This document shows, piece by piece, positions 23,064 to 30,583 of a DNA stretch of 30,583 nt. Made by a program: the position numbers and the translations under genes. The stretch covers positions 1 through 30,583 of the forward strand of contig CAYJJS010000019.1 in assembly GCA_964370645.1 (NCBI GenBank), in the 5' to 3' direction. Under the pieces are notes generated by a model. That model searched no databases. It saw only the letters and a list, made by a program, of their open reading frames with translations, and was not told where the DNA came from. Within the stretch, counting starts at the first letter, position 1, and each line of letters starts with the position of its first letter. The DNA comes from CAMQRS01 sp964370645 (GTDB lineage: Bacteria > Bacillota_I > Bacilli_A > Erysipelotrichales > Erysipelotrichaceae).

Positions 23064-24722
23064 ATGAAAGATGTTAAAATATTCGCCTTAGGTGGATTGG
23101 ATGAGAATGGAAAAAATATGTATGTAGTAGAAGTTAATGACGTTATTTTTGTGATTGAAGCAGGGATTATGTTACCGGAAGCTTCATTGTTAGGGATTGA
23201 ATATATTATTCCTGATTTTACATATTTAGTAGAAAACAAAAAACGCATTGGTGGTATCTTTATTACACACGGTCATGATGATGTAATGCGAGCTTTACCA
23301 TACTTATTAAAACAAGTCAATGCACCTGTGTATACAGCGAAGTTTACTGCAATTATGATCGAAGATGTATTACGTAAAGAAAAAGTAAAGGGAGCAAATA
23401 TTAAAATTGTTGAGCGCACCGATTCTTTTTTTGTTGAAGGAGTTGAAGTTCGTACTTTTGCAATGACACACGCTGTTCCTGATACATTTGGAATTGCGAT
23501 TAAAAGTGATCAAGGATATATTGTGTATAGTGGAGAATACTGTTTTGATTACAACATTCATAGAAAAGAATATGAATGTGATTTGAATGAGCTGAGTGAA
23601 ATTGGTAAAAAAGGTGTGCTTTGTTTATTGAGTGAATCAATTGGTGTTGAAAGTGAAGGACATACTGCTCCAAAACACAGAATTACAAGTAAGATTGAAT
23701 CTATTTTTGAAGAGAATGAAGGGCGTTTTATTGTAGCCGTATATAAACAAAGTTTATTCAAAATTTTAGAAGTGTTAGATTTGGCTGTAAAATACAAGAA
23801 GAAAGTATTTTTCCATGATGACAGTTTAAAAACAATCATCGATGAGATGGCTAAAATTGGATATTACAAATTACCAAAGGATTTGATTGTTAGTAAAAAA
23901 CAATTTTCAAACAAAATGGAAGATGTAGTAATATTAGTTACTGGTAATGGGAAACGTTTATTTTTAAAGATGTCTAATATTGCAACGCATGAAGATGATT
24001 TAGTGCAATTTAAGACTACAGATACGATCATTTTGGCGTCTACCGTAGTCAACGGTACAGAAAAAGAAGCTGTGAGTATGGAAAATGAAATTTATCGTGA
24101 AGGTGGTATGATTTATACATTTAAATCAAGGGATTTAAAGTCAATGCATCCATCAAGTGAAGATTTGAAAATGGCACTGTATTTGTTTAAACCAAAATAC
24201 TATATGCCAATTAAAGGTGAATATCGTCATTTAATTAAAAATGCAGATATAGCTACTCAAATGGGTTTCACACCAGATCGTATTGTTTTATGTGACAATG
24301 GGCAAGTAGCAAAATTTTCGAAGAGATCTTTAGTTTCTATGCAATTAGAAATGAAATTAAGTGATGTACTGATTGATGGTAAAGAAAATTGGGATGTTAC
24401 AGGGGTTGTTTTGAAAGATCGTGAAGTATTATCGACTGATGGTGTAATGATTATTGGAGTCACTTTAAATTTCAAAACAAAAGAAGTGGTTAGTGGAATC
24501 GATGTGCAAACGCGTGGTTTAATCTATTTAAAAGATGCAGAACACATTGTAAAAGAAGTTATGCGTATTATGGAAGAGACGATTGTTAAAGCGGTTAGTG
24601 AACGTCGCTATGAAAATATTGAAGTGCGTATGGAAGCAAGAGATAAGATTAGTAAATATTTATCTAAGGAAACAGGAAAAAGACCAATGGTTTTACCAGT
24701 GATTTTGGAGATGCATCCATAG
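23064..24722 (+). CDS. rnjB: RNase J2-like metallo-beta-lactamase/beta-CASP protein
   Basis: A 552-aa RNase J-family protein: beta-lactamase core, beta-CASP domain (about 205-350) and C-terminal domain, as in RNase J of Bacillota, which degrades and processes RNA from the 5' end. Catalytic ligands are partly lost. HGHDDV (69-74) keeps His69, His71 and Asp73 but has Val74 for the last His; the bridging Asp of GDF is Glu158 (SGEYCFD); the HGEYR histidine is Lys384 (KGEYR); His136 is kept. B. subtilis RNase J2 is also degenerate, and the order rnjB-spoIIIE-ymfF-ymfH matches that genome, so I call it J2-like. It probably works as a structural partner of an active RNase J1 encoded elsewhere. GAGGAA precedes the ATG. 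Confidence 0.85.
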   Translation: MKDVKIFALGGLDENGKNMYVVEVNDVIFVIEAGIMLPEASLLGIEYIIPDFTYLVENKKRIGGIFITHGHDDVMRALPYLLKQVNAPVYTAKFTAIMIEDVLRKEKVKGANIKIVERTDSFFVEGVEVRTFAMTHAVPDTFGIAIKSDQGYIVYSGEYCFDYNIHRKEYECDLNELSEIGKKGVLCLLSESIGVESEGHTAPKHRITSKIESIFEENEGRFIVAVYKQSLFKILEVLDLAVKYKKKVFFHDDSLKTIIDEMAKIGYYKLPKDLIVSKKQFSNKMEDVVILVTGNGKRLFLKMSNIATHEDDLVQFKTTDTIILASTVVNGTEKEAVSMENEIYREGGMIYTFKSRDLKSMHPSSEDLKMALYLFKPKYYMPIKGEYRHLIKNADIATQMGFTPDRIVLCDNGQVAKFSKRSLVSMQLEMKLSDVLIDGKENWDVTGVVLKDREVLSTDGVMIIGVTLNFKTKEVVSGIDVQTRGLIYLKDAEHIVKEVMRIMEETIVKAVSERRYENIEVRMEARDKISKYLSKETGKRPMVLPVILEMHP

Positions 24723-24734
24723 AGAGGAGAAGTA

Positions 24735-27008
24735 ATGGCAGTTAAAAAGAAAACAAGAACTAATACAAAATCTAAAACACAAATGAGTGAAGTCACTATA
24801 TATATGTATTCTATTATAACGATTGCTCTTTGTTTAATTGGGATATTAAAGTTAGGGGTTGTTGGTGACTTTTTGACAAATATCGTTACATTCTTCGTTG
24901 GGAATTTATATGGTGTATTTTATGTGATTATCTTTATACAAGCGATTATTTTTGCTAAAGATAAGGGTTTTCATAAAATTGCACTAAAGTATTATGTAGG
25001 TTATGCAAGTATTTTTGCAGGTTGGTTAACCTTATGCGCAGTACCTGAGAATACTGCGTTGAATGGTATGGCAGTGATTAATGAGTTTCTAAGTAATGCT
25101 TCCGCAATTATGGAGGGAAGTGTTGCAAGTGGTGGGGGAATTTTAGGTGCATGTTTGTTTGGAATTAGCTCTATCCTGTTTGATCGTAATGGAACTTATA
25201 TTATTGTATTTTTGTTGTTTTTGCTTGGTTTGTTGTTCATTTTGTCAAAACAACGCATTACTGCATTTTCAAATGCAATTGTAAGTCGTTTTGTACATAT
25301 GAAAGAAAGAGTAAAACAAAAAAGAGAAGCTCGCGCTTTGGATAAAGAGCAATTTGTGATGGAAGAGGAATATGAAGAAGAGGAAGAAGATTCAGATTCG
25401 CATATTCTAGCATACGATGATCATTTGCAAAGTGAAACGAAGATTCCTCCTATTCCAAAAACTCCTAAAAGTAGTTTTTTAGTAGATGTGTCTGATATTT
25501 ATGATGAGCAAGAAGTGCAAGAGGAAAAGGTAGTTCGTACCCAGGTAGAGAGTGATGTAGATACAAGTAAGTATGTTACTGATTTTTCCAAATATAAACT
25601 ACCGAGTGCACGTGTATTTGCAGCTACGAAAACAAAGTCTAAAAGTGGTGCGAATATTAGTAATGCGCAAAGTGCAGGAAAAAGATTGGTTGAAATACTA
25701 GAACATTTCAATGTTAAGGTGACACTTGTTGATACTCACATTGGCCCTAGCGTTACAAAGTTTGAACTTCGTTTAGAAAATGGTGTGCGCGTGAATAAAA
25801 TCAGTAATTTACAACAAGATATTAAAATGGGATTGGCTGCCAAAGATATACGTATTGAAGCGCCAATACCAGGGAAGTCTACGGTTGGAATTGAAATTCC
25901 AAATGTTGAAAAAACTATGGTAACTATGAAAGAGTTAATTAAATTAGCGCCACAATCTTTACAAGAAGAAAAGATGTTATTCGCTCTAGGTAAGGATTTG
26001 ATGGGTGAAGGTGTGTTTGGAAAAATGAATAAGATGCCTCACTTATTAATTGCCGGTGCAACGGGTAGTGGTAAGTCGGTATGTGTGAATACAATCATTT
26101 GTAGTATGTTACTTCGTGCTAAACCGGATGAGGTGAAAATGCTATTGATCGACCCTAAAAAAGTAGAATTTACACAATATTCAAAAATACCTCATTTAAT
26201 TGCACCGTTGATTACCGATGCTGAAGAAGCGAATCGAGCGCTTAAAGTGATGGTTAAGATTATGGATGACCGTTATGAATTATTTGCAAAGTGTGCTGTA
26301 CGTAACATTGAGGGATTCAACTCGTATATTGATCGAAATCCACAAGAACAAATTAAGAAGTTGCCTTATATTATGGTAGTTATTGATGAATTAGCGGATT
26401 TAATGTTAGTTGCTTCTAAAGAAGTGGAAGCAAGTATTCAACGTATTACGCAGCTTGCTAGGGCTGCAGGTATTCACTTAATTGTGGCTACACAAAGACC
26501 TTCTGTTGATGTTATTACTGGAATTATTAAAGCAAATATTCCTAGTAGAATTGCTTTTGCAGTATCTAGTGCAATTGATTCTAGAACAATATTAGATCAA
26601 GTGGGTGCTGAAAAATTATTAGGTAATGGGGATATGCTATATATCCCAGTAGGAGAACAAGTTGCTACTCGTGTACAGGGTTGTTACGTATCGGATGAAG
26701 AGGTTATTTCGATTTGTGAGTCTTGTTCTTCACAAGCCTTACCTCGATATGATGATATCTTCTTACGTTTGGATGAAGTAGATTCTCAAGCTGGAACAGT
26801 GAGTGAATTTAGCGATCCACTTTATGAAGAAGTCCGTATGTTTGTTATCGAGAGTCAAAAGGCGAGCACTTCTTTTATCCAACGTAAATTTTCGATTGGA
26901 TATGCGAGGGCAGCACGATTGGTGGATATGTTAGAATCACATGGCGTGATTGGTCCTTCACGTGGGAGTAAACCAAGAGAGGTTTATGGAAGAAATGATG
27001 AATCATAA
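24735..27008 (+). CDS. spoIIIE: DNA translocase SpoIIIE/FtsK
   Basis: A septal ATPase of 757 aa that pumps chromosomal DNA into the forespore or clears it from the division septum. A basic N terminus and four or so membrane helices (about 18-170) precede an acidic, charged linker (about 195-290), then the alpha/beta motor: Walker A GATGSGKS (441-448) and Walker B MVVIDELADLM (Asp551-Glu552). The C-terminal gamma winged helix (about 690-757, with FIQRKFSIGYARAARLVDMLE) reads polar DNA motifs. Length is close to B. subtilis SpoIIIE (787 aa), and the rnjB and ymfF neighbours match it. GAGGAG lies before ATG, 12 bases after rnjB. Whether it serves sporulation, division or both cannot be told from sequence. 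Confidence 0.93.
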   Translation: MAVKKKTRTNTKSKTQMSEVTIYMYSIITIALCLIGILKLGVVGDFLTNIVTFFVGNLYGVFYVIIFIQAIIFAKDKGFHKIALKYYVGYASIFAGWLTLCAVPENTALNGMAVINEFLSNASAIMEGSVASGGGILGACLFGISSILFDRNGTYIIVFLLFLLGLLFILSKQRITAFSNAIVSRFVHMKERVKQKREARALDKEQFVMEEEYEEEEEDSDSHILAYDDHLQSETKIPPIPKTPKSSFLVDVSDIYDEQEVQEEKVVRTQVESDVDTSKYVTDFSKYKLPSARVFAATKTKSKSGANISNAQSAGKRLVEILEHFNVKVTLVDTHIGPSVTKFELRLENGVRVNKISNLQQDIKMGLAAKDIRIEAPIPGKSTVGIEIPNVEKTMVTMKELIKLAPQSLQEEKMLFALGKDLMGEGVFGKMNKMPHLLIAGATGSGKSVCVNTIICSMLLRAKPDEVKMLLIDPKKVEFTQYSKIPHLIAPLITDAEEANRALKVMVKIMDDRYELFAKCAVRNIEGFNSYIDRNPQEQIKKLPYIMVVIDELADLMLVASKEVEASIQRITQLARAAGIHLIVATQRPSVDVITGIIKANIPSRIAFAVSSAIDSRTILDQVGAEKLLGNGDMLYIPVGEQVATRVQGCYVSDEEVISICESCSSQALPRYDDIFLRLDEVDSQAGTVSEFSDPLYEEVRMFVIESQKASTSFIQRKFSIGYARAARLVDMLESHGVIGPSRGSKPREVYGRNDES

Positions 27009-27010
27009 AT

Positions 27011-27033
27011 AAAAACTGTAGTATACAGTTTTT
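27011..27033 (+). terminator. terminator after spoIIIE
   Basis: A perfect 10-bp stem, AAAAACTGTA (27011-27020) with TACAGTTTTT (27024-27033), and a 3-base loop. Confidence 0.82.
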
Positions 27034-27077
27034 ATATTAGTTTTTTGTACATACTACAATAGAAAGGTTGTGTCATT

Positions 27078-28310
27078 ATGAATAATGTACATTTTATACA
27101 GGATCATAAATTTAAAAACGATTATGTTCAAGTACGTTTTATAACAAAATTAGATCAAGAAAGTATTGCAAAAAGAATGTTGTTGACTCTTTTAATGAAT
27201 GAGTTATGTGAAAAATTTTATACAAAACAACTAGTGAGTAATGAGTTGGATCGCTTGTATGGTGCAAGTTATCGCTGTTCCAGTTCAATCATTGGAAACG
27301 CGCAGTTGTTTATTTTTAAAACCAAAGCGATTCGTTCTTCTTTTATCCATCATGAGATGGACTTATTAGAAGAACAGTTTAAATTATTACATGCTTTCTT
27401 AATGAATCCTCGAGTAGTGGATAATGCTTTTTTACAAGAGCATGTTAAAGAAGCAAAAATGAATTATAAAAATAGTGTTCAAAGAAGTCAGGATGATCCA
27501 AGTACATATAGTATGCATGAGGCAATGAAAATTGCTGGAAAAGGACAACCTTTAGGAGCTGGAATACACGATGATTTGCAAGCAGTTGATGCAATTACGC
27601 CACAGGATTTATACGATGCTTATAAACAATTAGTAAATGAAATGCATTGTGATGTAATGGTGCTTGGTAACTCTTCGCAAGAACGTGTAGAAGAGCTTGT
27701 AAGGACATATCTACCATTTACTCATAAGGGAATTGATTTTAGCGTGAACTATGAAATGCAATATAGAGATATAGATGATGTCGTGGAAGAAAAAGAATTA
27801 TCACAAAGTTACATTACATCTGTATACACAACACATACAAAAAACGATGAAGCAGATTATTATGCTTTACGTGTTGCGAATGTTGTTTTTGGCCAAATAC
27901 CTGGTTCGTTATTGTTTCAAGAAATACGTGAAAAACGTAGTTTATGTTATTCGATTTATTCTGCGTTAAATCCTTACGATGGTGCATTGATGATTTCTAC
28001 TGGAGTAGATAATGCAAATATTGAAAAGACACATGCATTGATTGAGAAGCAATTAGAGCGAATGCAAACGCATGCATTTGATGAACAACTAGTTGAAGTC
28101 GCAAAACGAATGATTGTTAATTCAATAATCGCAAGTGCAGATGATCCTGACTCAATTTTCGCTTTACAGTACCGCAATGTTTTGTTTAATGATCCTCATG
28201 ATATTAATCAAGTCATTGAAGAAATCAATAAAGTGCAAATTAGTGATATTGTAACTGTTATGAATAAGGTTAAAAGAGTTGCTTCATTTACACTGAAGGG
28301 AAACAAATAA
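27078..28310 (+). CDS. ymfF: M16-family peptidase-like protein, non-catalytic (YmfF type)
   Basis: A two-lobed M16 (insulinase/pitrilysin clan) protein of 410 aa. No HxxEH zinc motif is present in the first lobe, where the sequence reads MLLTLLMNELCEKFYTKQ, but the second-lobe signature is there (VFGQIPGSLLFQEIREKRSLCYSIYSA). Such members pair with an active subunit, here the next gene, which starts two bases after this stop. The same ymfF-ymfH pair follows spoIIIE in B. subtilis. The RBS is a modest GAAAGG. TACAAT at 27055-27060 may be a -10, without a clear -35. Confidence 0.85.
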   Translation: MNNVHFIQDHKFKNDYVQVRFITKLDQESIAKRMLLTLLMNELCEKFYTKQLVSNELDRLYGASYRCSSSIIGNAQLFIFKTKAIRSSFIHHEMDLLEEQFKLLHAFLMNPRVVDNAFLQEHVKEAKMNYKNSVQRSQDDPSTYSMHEAMKIAGKGQPLGAGIHDDLQAVDAITPQDLYDAYKQLVNEMHCDVMVLGNSSQERVEELVRTYLPFTHKGIDFSVNYEMQYRDIDDVVEEKELSQSYITSVYTTHTKNDEADYYALRVANVVFGQIPGSLLFQEIREKRSLCYSIYSALNPYDGALMISTGVDNANIEKTHALIEKQLERMQTHAFDEQLVEVAKRMIVNSIIASADDPDSIFALQYRNVLFNDPHDINQVIEEINKVQISDIVTVMNKVKRVASFTLKGNK

Positions 28311-28311
28311 T

Positions 28312-29577
28312 ATGAAAAAGATATATAACGAACGTTTTGATGAAACGTATTATGAAGATACTTTAGATAATGGATTACATGTTATTTTGTGGGAAAAGAA
28401 AGATTTTAAAAACTCTTACTTTGTACTTGGTACCCCTTTTGGAGGTTTAGATGTTAAACAGATAACAAAGGATAATAAAGTCGTTACGTTTCCTGCAGGT
28501 ATTGCACATTTTTTAGAACATAAAATGTTTGAAGCAAAAGAACAAGATGTAATGGATGCTTTTTCTGCTATGGGTGCTAATGTGAATGCTTTCACTTCTT
28601 ATACAGAGACGGCGTATTATTTTTCTACAAGTGGAAGTCCCTACGAACCTTTATCATTGTTGCTAGACTTCGTACAAACTTTAGATATTAGCGAAAAATC
28701 AGTGGAAAAAGAAAAGGGAATTATTATACAAGAATTAGAAATGTATAAACAAATGAGTGATGTTGTATTAATGAATGAGAGTTTGTCTGCCATTTATAAA
28801 GAACATCCATTAAAGTATGACATCGGTGGTGATCAAGATAGTGTAACAAACACTACTTTACAACAATTACAGGATTGTTACTCATTGAATTATCATCCTG
28901 CTAGAATGGTATTGGTTGGTGTAAGTGGGCAAGATCCTCAAGCACTGATGAAACACATTAAAGACAATCAATCAAATAAATCATTCCCACCTTTTAATAC
29001 GATAAATCGTGTGTTATGTATGGAAGATCTGAAAATTACAGAAAAAGAGAAAAATATACAAATGGATGTATCTTTAACTCGTGTTTGTATGGCTTATAAA
29101 CTTCCTATTGTTGAAGGAGCATATGCACGTAATAAATTAGAATGGTGCTATAAGTTCTTATATGATTATTACTTCACTTCCTTAAATCCAGCATACCAGA
29201 ATTTAATTGACCAAGAGATCATTAATACATCGTTTAATTTTGAGATAGATTTATCGCAAGATTATAGTGTAGTAATGTTTTATGGTGAAAGTAAACAACC
29301 GGAATTGTTTGAACAAAGTATAGTTGAGATATTAAATGGTATGGAAGTATTAACAAAAGAAATCTTACAACAATTGAAACACCGTTACTTTGGTATGCAT
29401 ATTAATGCACTTAACTCACATAAGCAAATTGCTTTATCATTTTTAAGAAATTATTTTAATGGTTTAGACTTTTATAAAGCAATTGAAGTAATTGAACAGA
29501 TACAAAGTGATGATTTAAAGCAAGTATTTACACATTTTGATGTAAATAACTATGCAATTACAAAAATTTCTAAGTAG
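28312..29577 (+). CDS. ymfH: M16-family zinc peptidase (YmfH type)
   Basis: The catalytic partner of the M16 pair, 421 aa. GIAHFLEHKMF holds the inverted zinc motif His66-x-x-Glu69-His70, and Glu141 in IIIQELEMYKQ is the likely third ligand. NAFTSYTETAYYFS is the usual strand after the active site. A second lobe follows (about 215-421). It should cleave peptides or small proteins in the cytoplasm; the substrate is unknown, though relatives act on peptide precursors. GAAGGG precedes ATG by about ten bases. The gene ends in a strong terminator. Confidence 0.88.
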   Translation: MKKIYNERFDETYYEDTLDNGLHVILWEKKDFKNSYFVLGTPFGGLDVKQITKDNKVVTFPAGIAHFLEHKMFEAKEQDVMDAFSAMGANVNAFTSYTETAYYFSTSGSPYEPLSLLLDFVQTLDISEKSVEKEKGIIIQELEMYKQMSDVVLMNESLSAIYKEHPLKYDIGGDQDSVTNTTLQQLQDCYSLNYHPARMVLVGVSGQDPQALMKHIKDNQSNKSFPPFNTINRVLCMEDLKITEKEKNIQMDVSLTRVCMAYKLPIVEGAYARNKLEWCYKFLYDYYFTSLNPAYQNLIDQEIINTSFNFEIDLSQDYSVVMFYGESKQPELFEQSIVEILNGMEVLTKEILQQLKHRYFGMHINALNSHKQIALSFLRNYFNGLDFYKAIEVIEQIQSDDLKQVFTHFDVNNYAITKISK

Positions 29578-29587
29578 TATATATAAT

Positions 29588-29619
29588 AAAAAAAGTCTTT
29601 AATAACTAAGACTTTTTTT
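29588..29619 (+). terminator. terminator after ymfH
   Basis: An A run plus GTCTT (29588-29599) pairs with AAGAC plus a T run (29608-29619), 8-base loop. Confidence 0.87.
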
Positions 29620-29645
29620 GCTTTCACACCGATTGGCTTACTAAC

Positions 29646-29681
29646 TTGCATTTGTATAATGCAATAAGATGTGTTTATAAT
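29646..29681 (+). promoter_or_regulatory. ssb-like gene promoter with palindromic operator candidate
   Basis: TTGTAT (29652-29657) and TATAAT (29676-29681) are 18 bases apart. A perfect inverted repeat TTGCATT (29646-29652) / AATGCAA (29658-29664) with a 5-base centre lies across the -35, in a position suited to a dimeric repressor. Confidence 0.55.
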
Positions 29682-29708
29682 GTATTTGGGATACAGAGAA
29701 GGAGTGAT

Positions 29709-30038
29709 ATGTTAAATCAATTTGTAGTTGTTGGACGTATACAGAGTATTTCTGATTTAAAGGAAACAGGATCTGGTTTTAAATATGCAAACTTATTTGT
29801 CTCGATTACGCGTAGTTTTAAAAATTCTGAAAATGTATATGAGTGTGATATTATGAATATCATGTTGTGGAGAGGGACTGCACAAAGCGTAATTGACATT
29901 TGCACTACTGGAGATTTGGTTGGTATTAAAGGTCGTATTCAAAGCAGAGAAAATATAAGTGCAGAAAAGGTTACATACTATAATTATGAGTTAATTGCTG
30001 AAAAAGTAACGATTCTGGACAGGGAAGTAGAAGTATAA
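29709..30038 (+). CDS. ssb: short single-stranded-DNA-binding protein
   Basis: One OB-fold of 109 aa beginning MLNQFVVVGRIQSI, typical of SSB N termini, with LFVSITRSFKN and GDLVGIKGRIQSRE. It ends right after the OB fold (ILDREVEV) and lacks the flexible linker and acidic tip (DDDIPF type) that recruits repair proteins. It is therefore more like B. subtilis SsbB (113 aa), which acts in competence, than the essential SsbA. The start at 29709 is chosen because AAGGAG at 29699-29704 precedes it; the longer frame from 29646 runs through the promoter. It is a single-gene unit convergent with rpsD. Confidence 0.82.
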   Translation: MLNQFVVVGRIQSISDLKETGSGFKYANLFVSITRSFKNSENVYECDIMNIMLWRGTAQSVIDICTTGDLVGIKGRIQSRENISAEKVTYYNYELIAEKVTILDREVEV

Positions 30039-30063
30039 AAAAAGAACCAACTGGTTCTTTTTT
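30038..30063. terminator. bidirectional terminator between ssb and rpsD
   Basis: An A run plus GAACC (30038-30048) pairs with GGTTC plus a T run (30053-30063) around AACT. The symmetry gives T-tracts in both directions, serving ssb and the minus-strand rpsD. Confidence 0.85.
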
Positions 30064-30065
30064 CA

Positions 30066-30583
30066 TTATCTGTTGTAGTACTCAACAACTAATAGTTCGT
30101 TGATTTCAGCGTTTAATTCCGCTCTTTCAGGTAAACGTAAGAATTTTCCTGATTTTTTGTCTGCATTAACTTCTACGAAAGCTGGTGTAGAAACTGTAGC
30201 TTCGATAGCTTCGTTGATGATTTTTAAGTTTAAAGATTTTTCTCTAACTTCAACAACATCTCCAGGTTTTACTTGGTAAGATGGTACATCTACTTTTTTA
30301 CCATTTACTAAGAAGTGACCGTGGTTAACGATTTGACGTGATTGTCTACGAGTAGTAGCGAATCCCATACGGTATACTACGTTGTCTAATCTTGATTCTA
30401 ATAAGAATAAGAAGTTGTGACCTGTTACTCCTCTTAATTTAGAAGCTTTTTTGTATGTGTTTAAGAACTGACGTTCGTTTACTCCATACATGAAACGGAT
30501 TCTTTGTTTTTCTCTTAACTGTAATCCATAGTTTGTTAATTTAACTCTTTTTGTTGGACCGTGTTGTCCTGGTGCGTATTGAC
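30066..30583 (-). CDS. rpsD: 30S ribosomal protein S4 (5' end outside window)
   Basis: S4 is a primary binder of 16S rRNA that nucleates the 30S body and also regulates its own operon in many bacteria. The 171 visible residues start inside the frame with QYAPGQHGPTKRVKLTNYG and continue past the internal Met to the S4 RNA-binding domain (RLDNVVYRMGFATTRRQSRQIVNHGHF). About 28 N-terminal residues are expected beyond the right edge. The lack of the alpha operon around it is normal for Bacillota, where rpsD is often a single gene. Confidence 0.97.
   Translation of the reverse strand, partial: QYAPGQHGPTKRVKLTNYGLQLREKQRIRFMYGVNERQFLNTYKKASKLRGVTGHNFLFLLESRLDNVVYRMGFATTRRQSRQIVNHGHFLVNGKKVDVPSYQVKPGDVVEVREKSLNLKIINEAIEATVSTPAFVEVNADKKSGKFLRLPERAELNAEINELLVVEYYNR

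Noticed and set aside
1..30583. CRISPR arrays, insertion sequences, prophage genes
   Set aside because: I looked for regularly spaced repeats, transposase or integrase motifs and phage structural genes and found none; the only direct repeat of length is the 47-bp pair.

Overview
The window looks like a chromosomal segment of a low-GC, endospore-forming Bacillota. The Erysipelotrichia are my best guess, from protein divergence and mixed Bacillus-like synteny; this is inference, with no search behind it. Ribosome-binding sites are strong AGGAGG types, the DNA is AT-rich, and most transcription units end in clear hairpin plus T-tract terminators.

Region 1 (1-2700) is accessory. An orphan gene with nucleotidyltransferase-like motifs (168-815) has its own promoter. 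A tRNA-Ala(UGC) gene with its terminator follows (1252-1363). Directly behind it sits a 1,320-bp insertion bounded by a perfect 47-bp direct repeat made of the last 12 nt of the tRNA gene plus its terminator. The insertion has one promoter and a two-gene operon: a 334-aa unknown protein and a 54-aa zinc-ribbon/membrane protein. It has no recombinase. This is the best candidate here for an undescribed mobile system.

Region 2 (2700-13300) resembles conserved Bacillus neighbourhoods: dacF-spoIIAA-spoIIAB-sigF (early forespore sigma control), a convergent SpoVB/MurJ-like flippase, a comN-like gene, secDF, recJ and rel. The apt gene that lies between recJ and relA in B. subtilis is absent.

Region 3 (13300-19190) has a PHP-family histidinol phosphatase, a T-box riboswitch controlling hisS-aspS (specifier read here as GAC, Asp), a ROK glucokinase lacking the usual zinc motif, and a convergent TtcA-like tRNA thiolase.

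Region 4 (19190-29620) runs truB-ribF-RSH-like gene, then a stand-alone spoIIIAH-like gene, an RNase J2-like protein with eroded metal ligands, spoIIIE/ftsK, and an M16 pair (ymfF without, ymfH with the zinc motif). The rnjB-spoIIIE-ymfF-ymfH order matches B. subtilis. The window ends with a short SSB-like gene and a 5'-truncated rpsD on the minus strand.

Two genes, glcK and spoIIIAH, share an unusual start architecture. The upstream terminator's 3' arm is their Shine-Dalgarno sequence, its T-tract is the spacer to ATG, and a promoter-like element lies inside the hairpin. For spoIIIAH that element fits the mother-cell sigma-E consensus. Transcripts starting there would lack the 5' arm and expose the SD, while read-through RNA would terminate or be blocked for translation.
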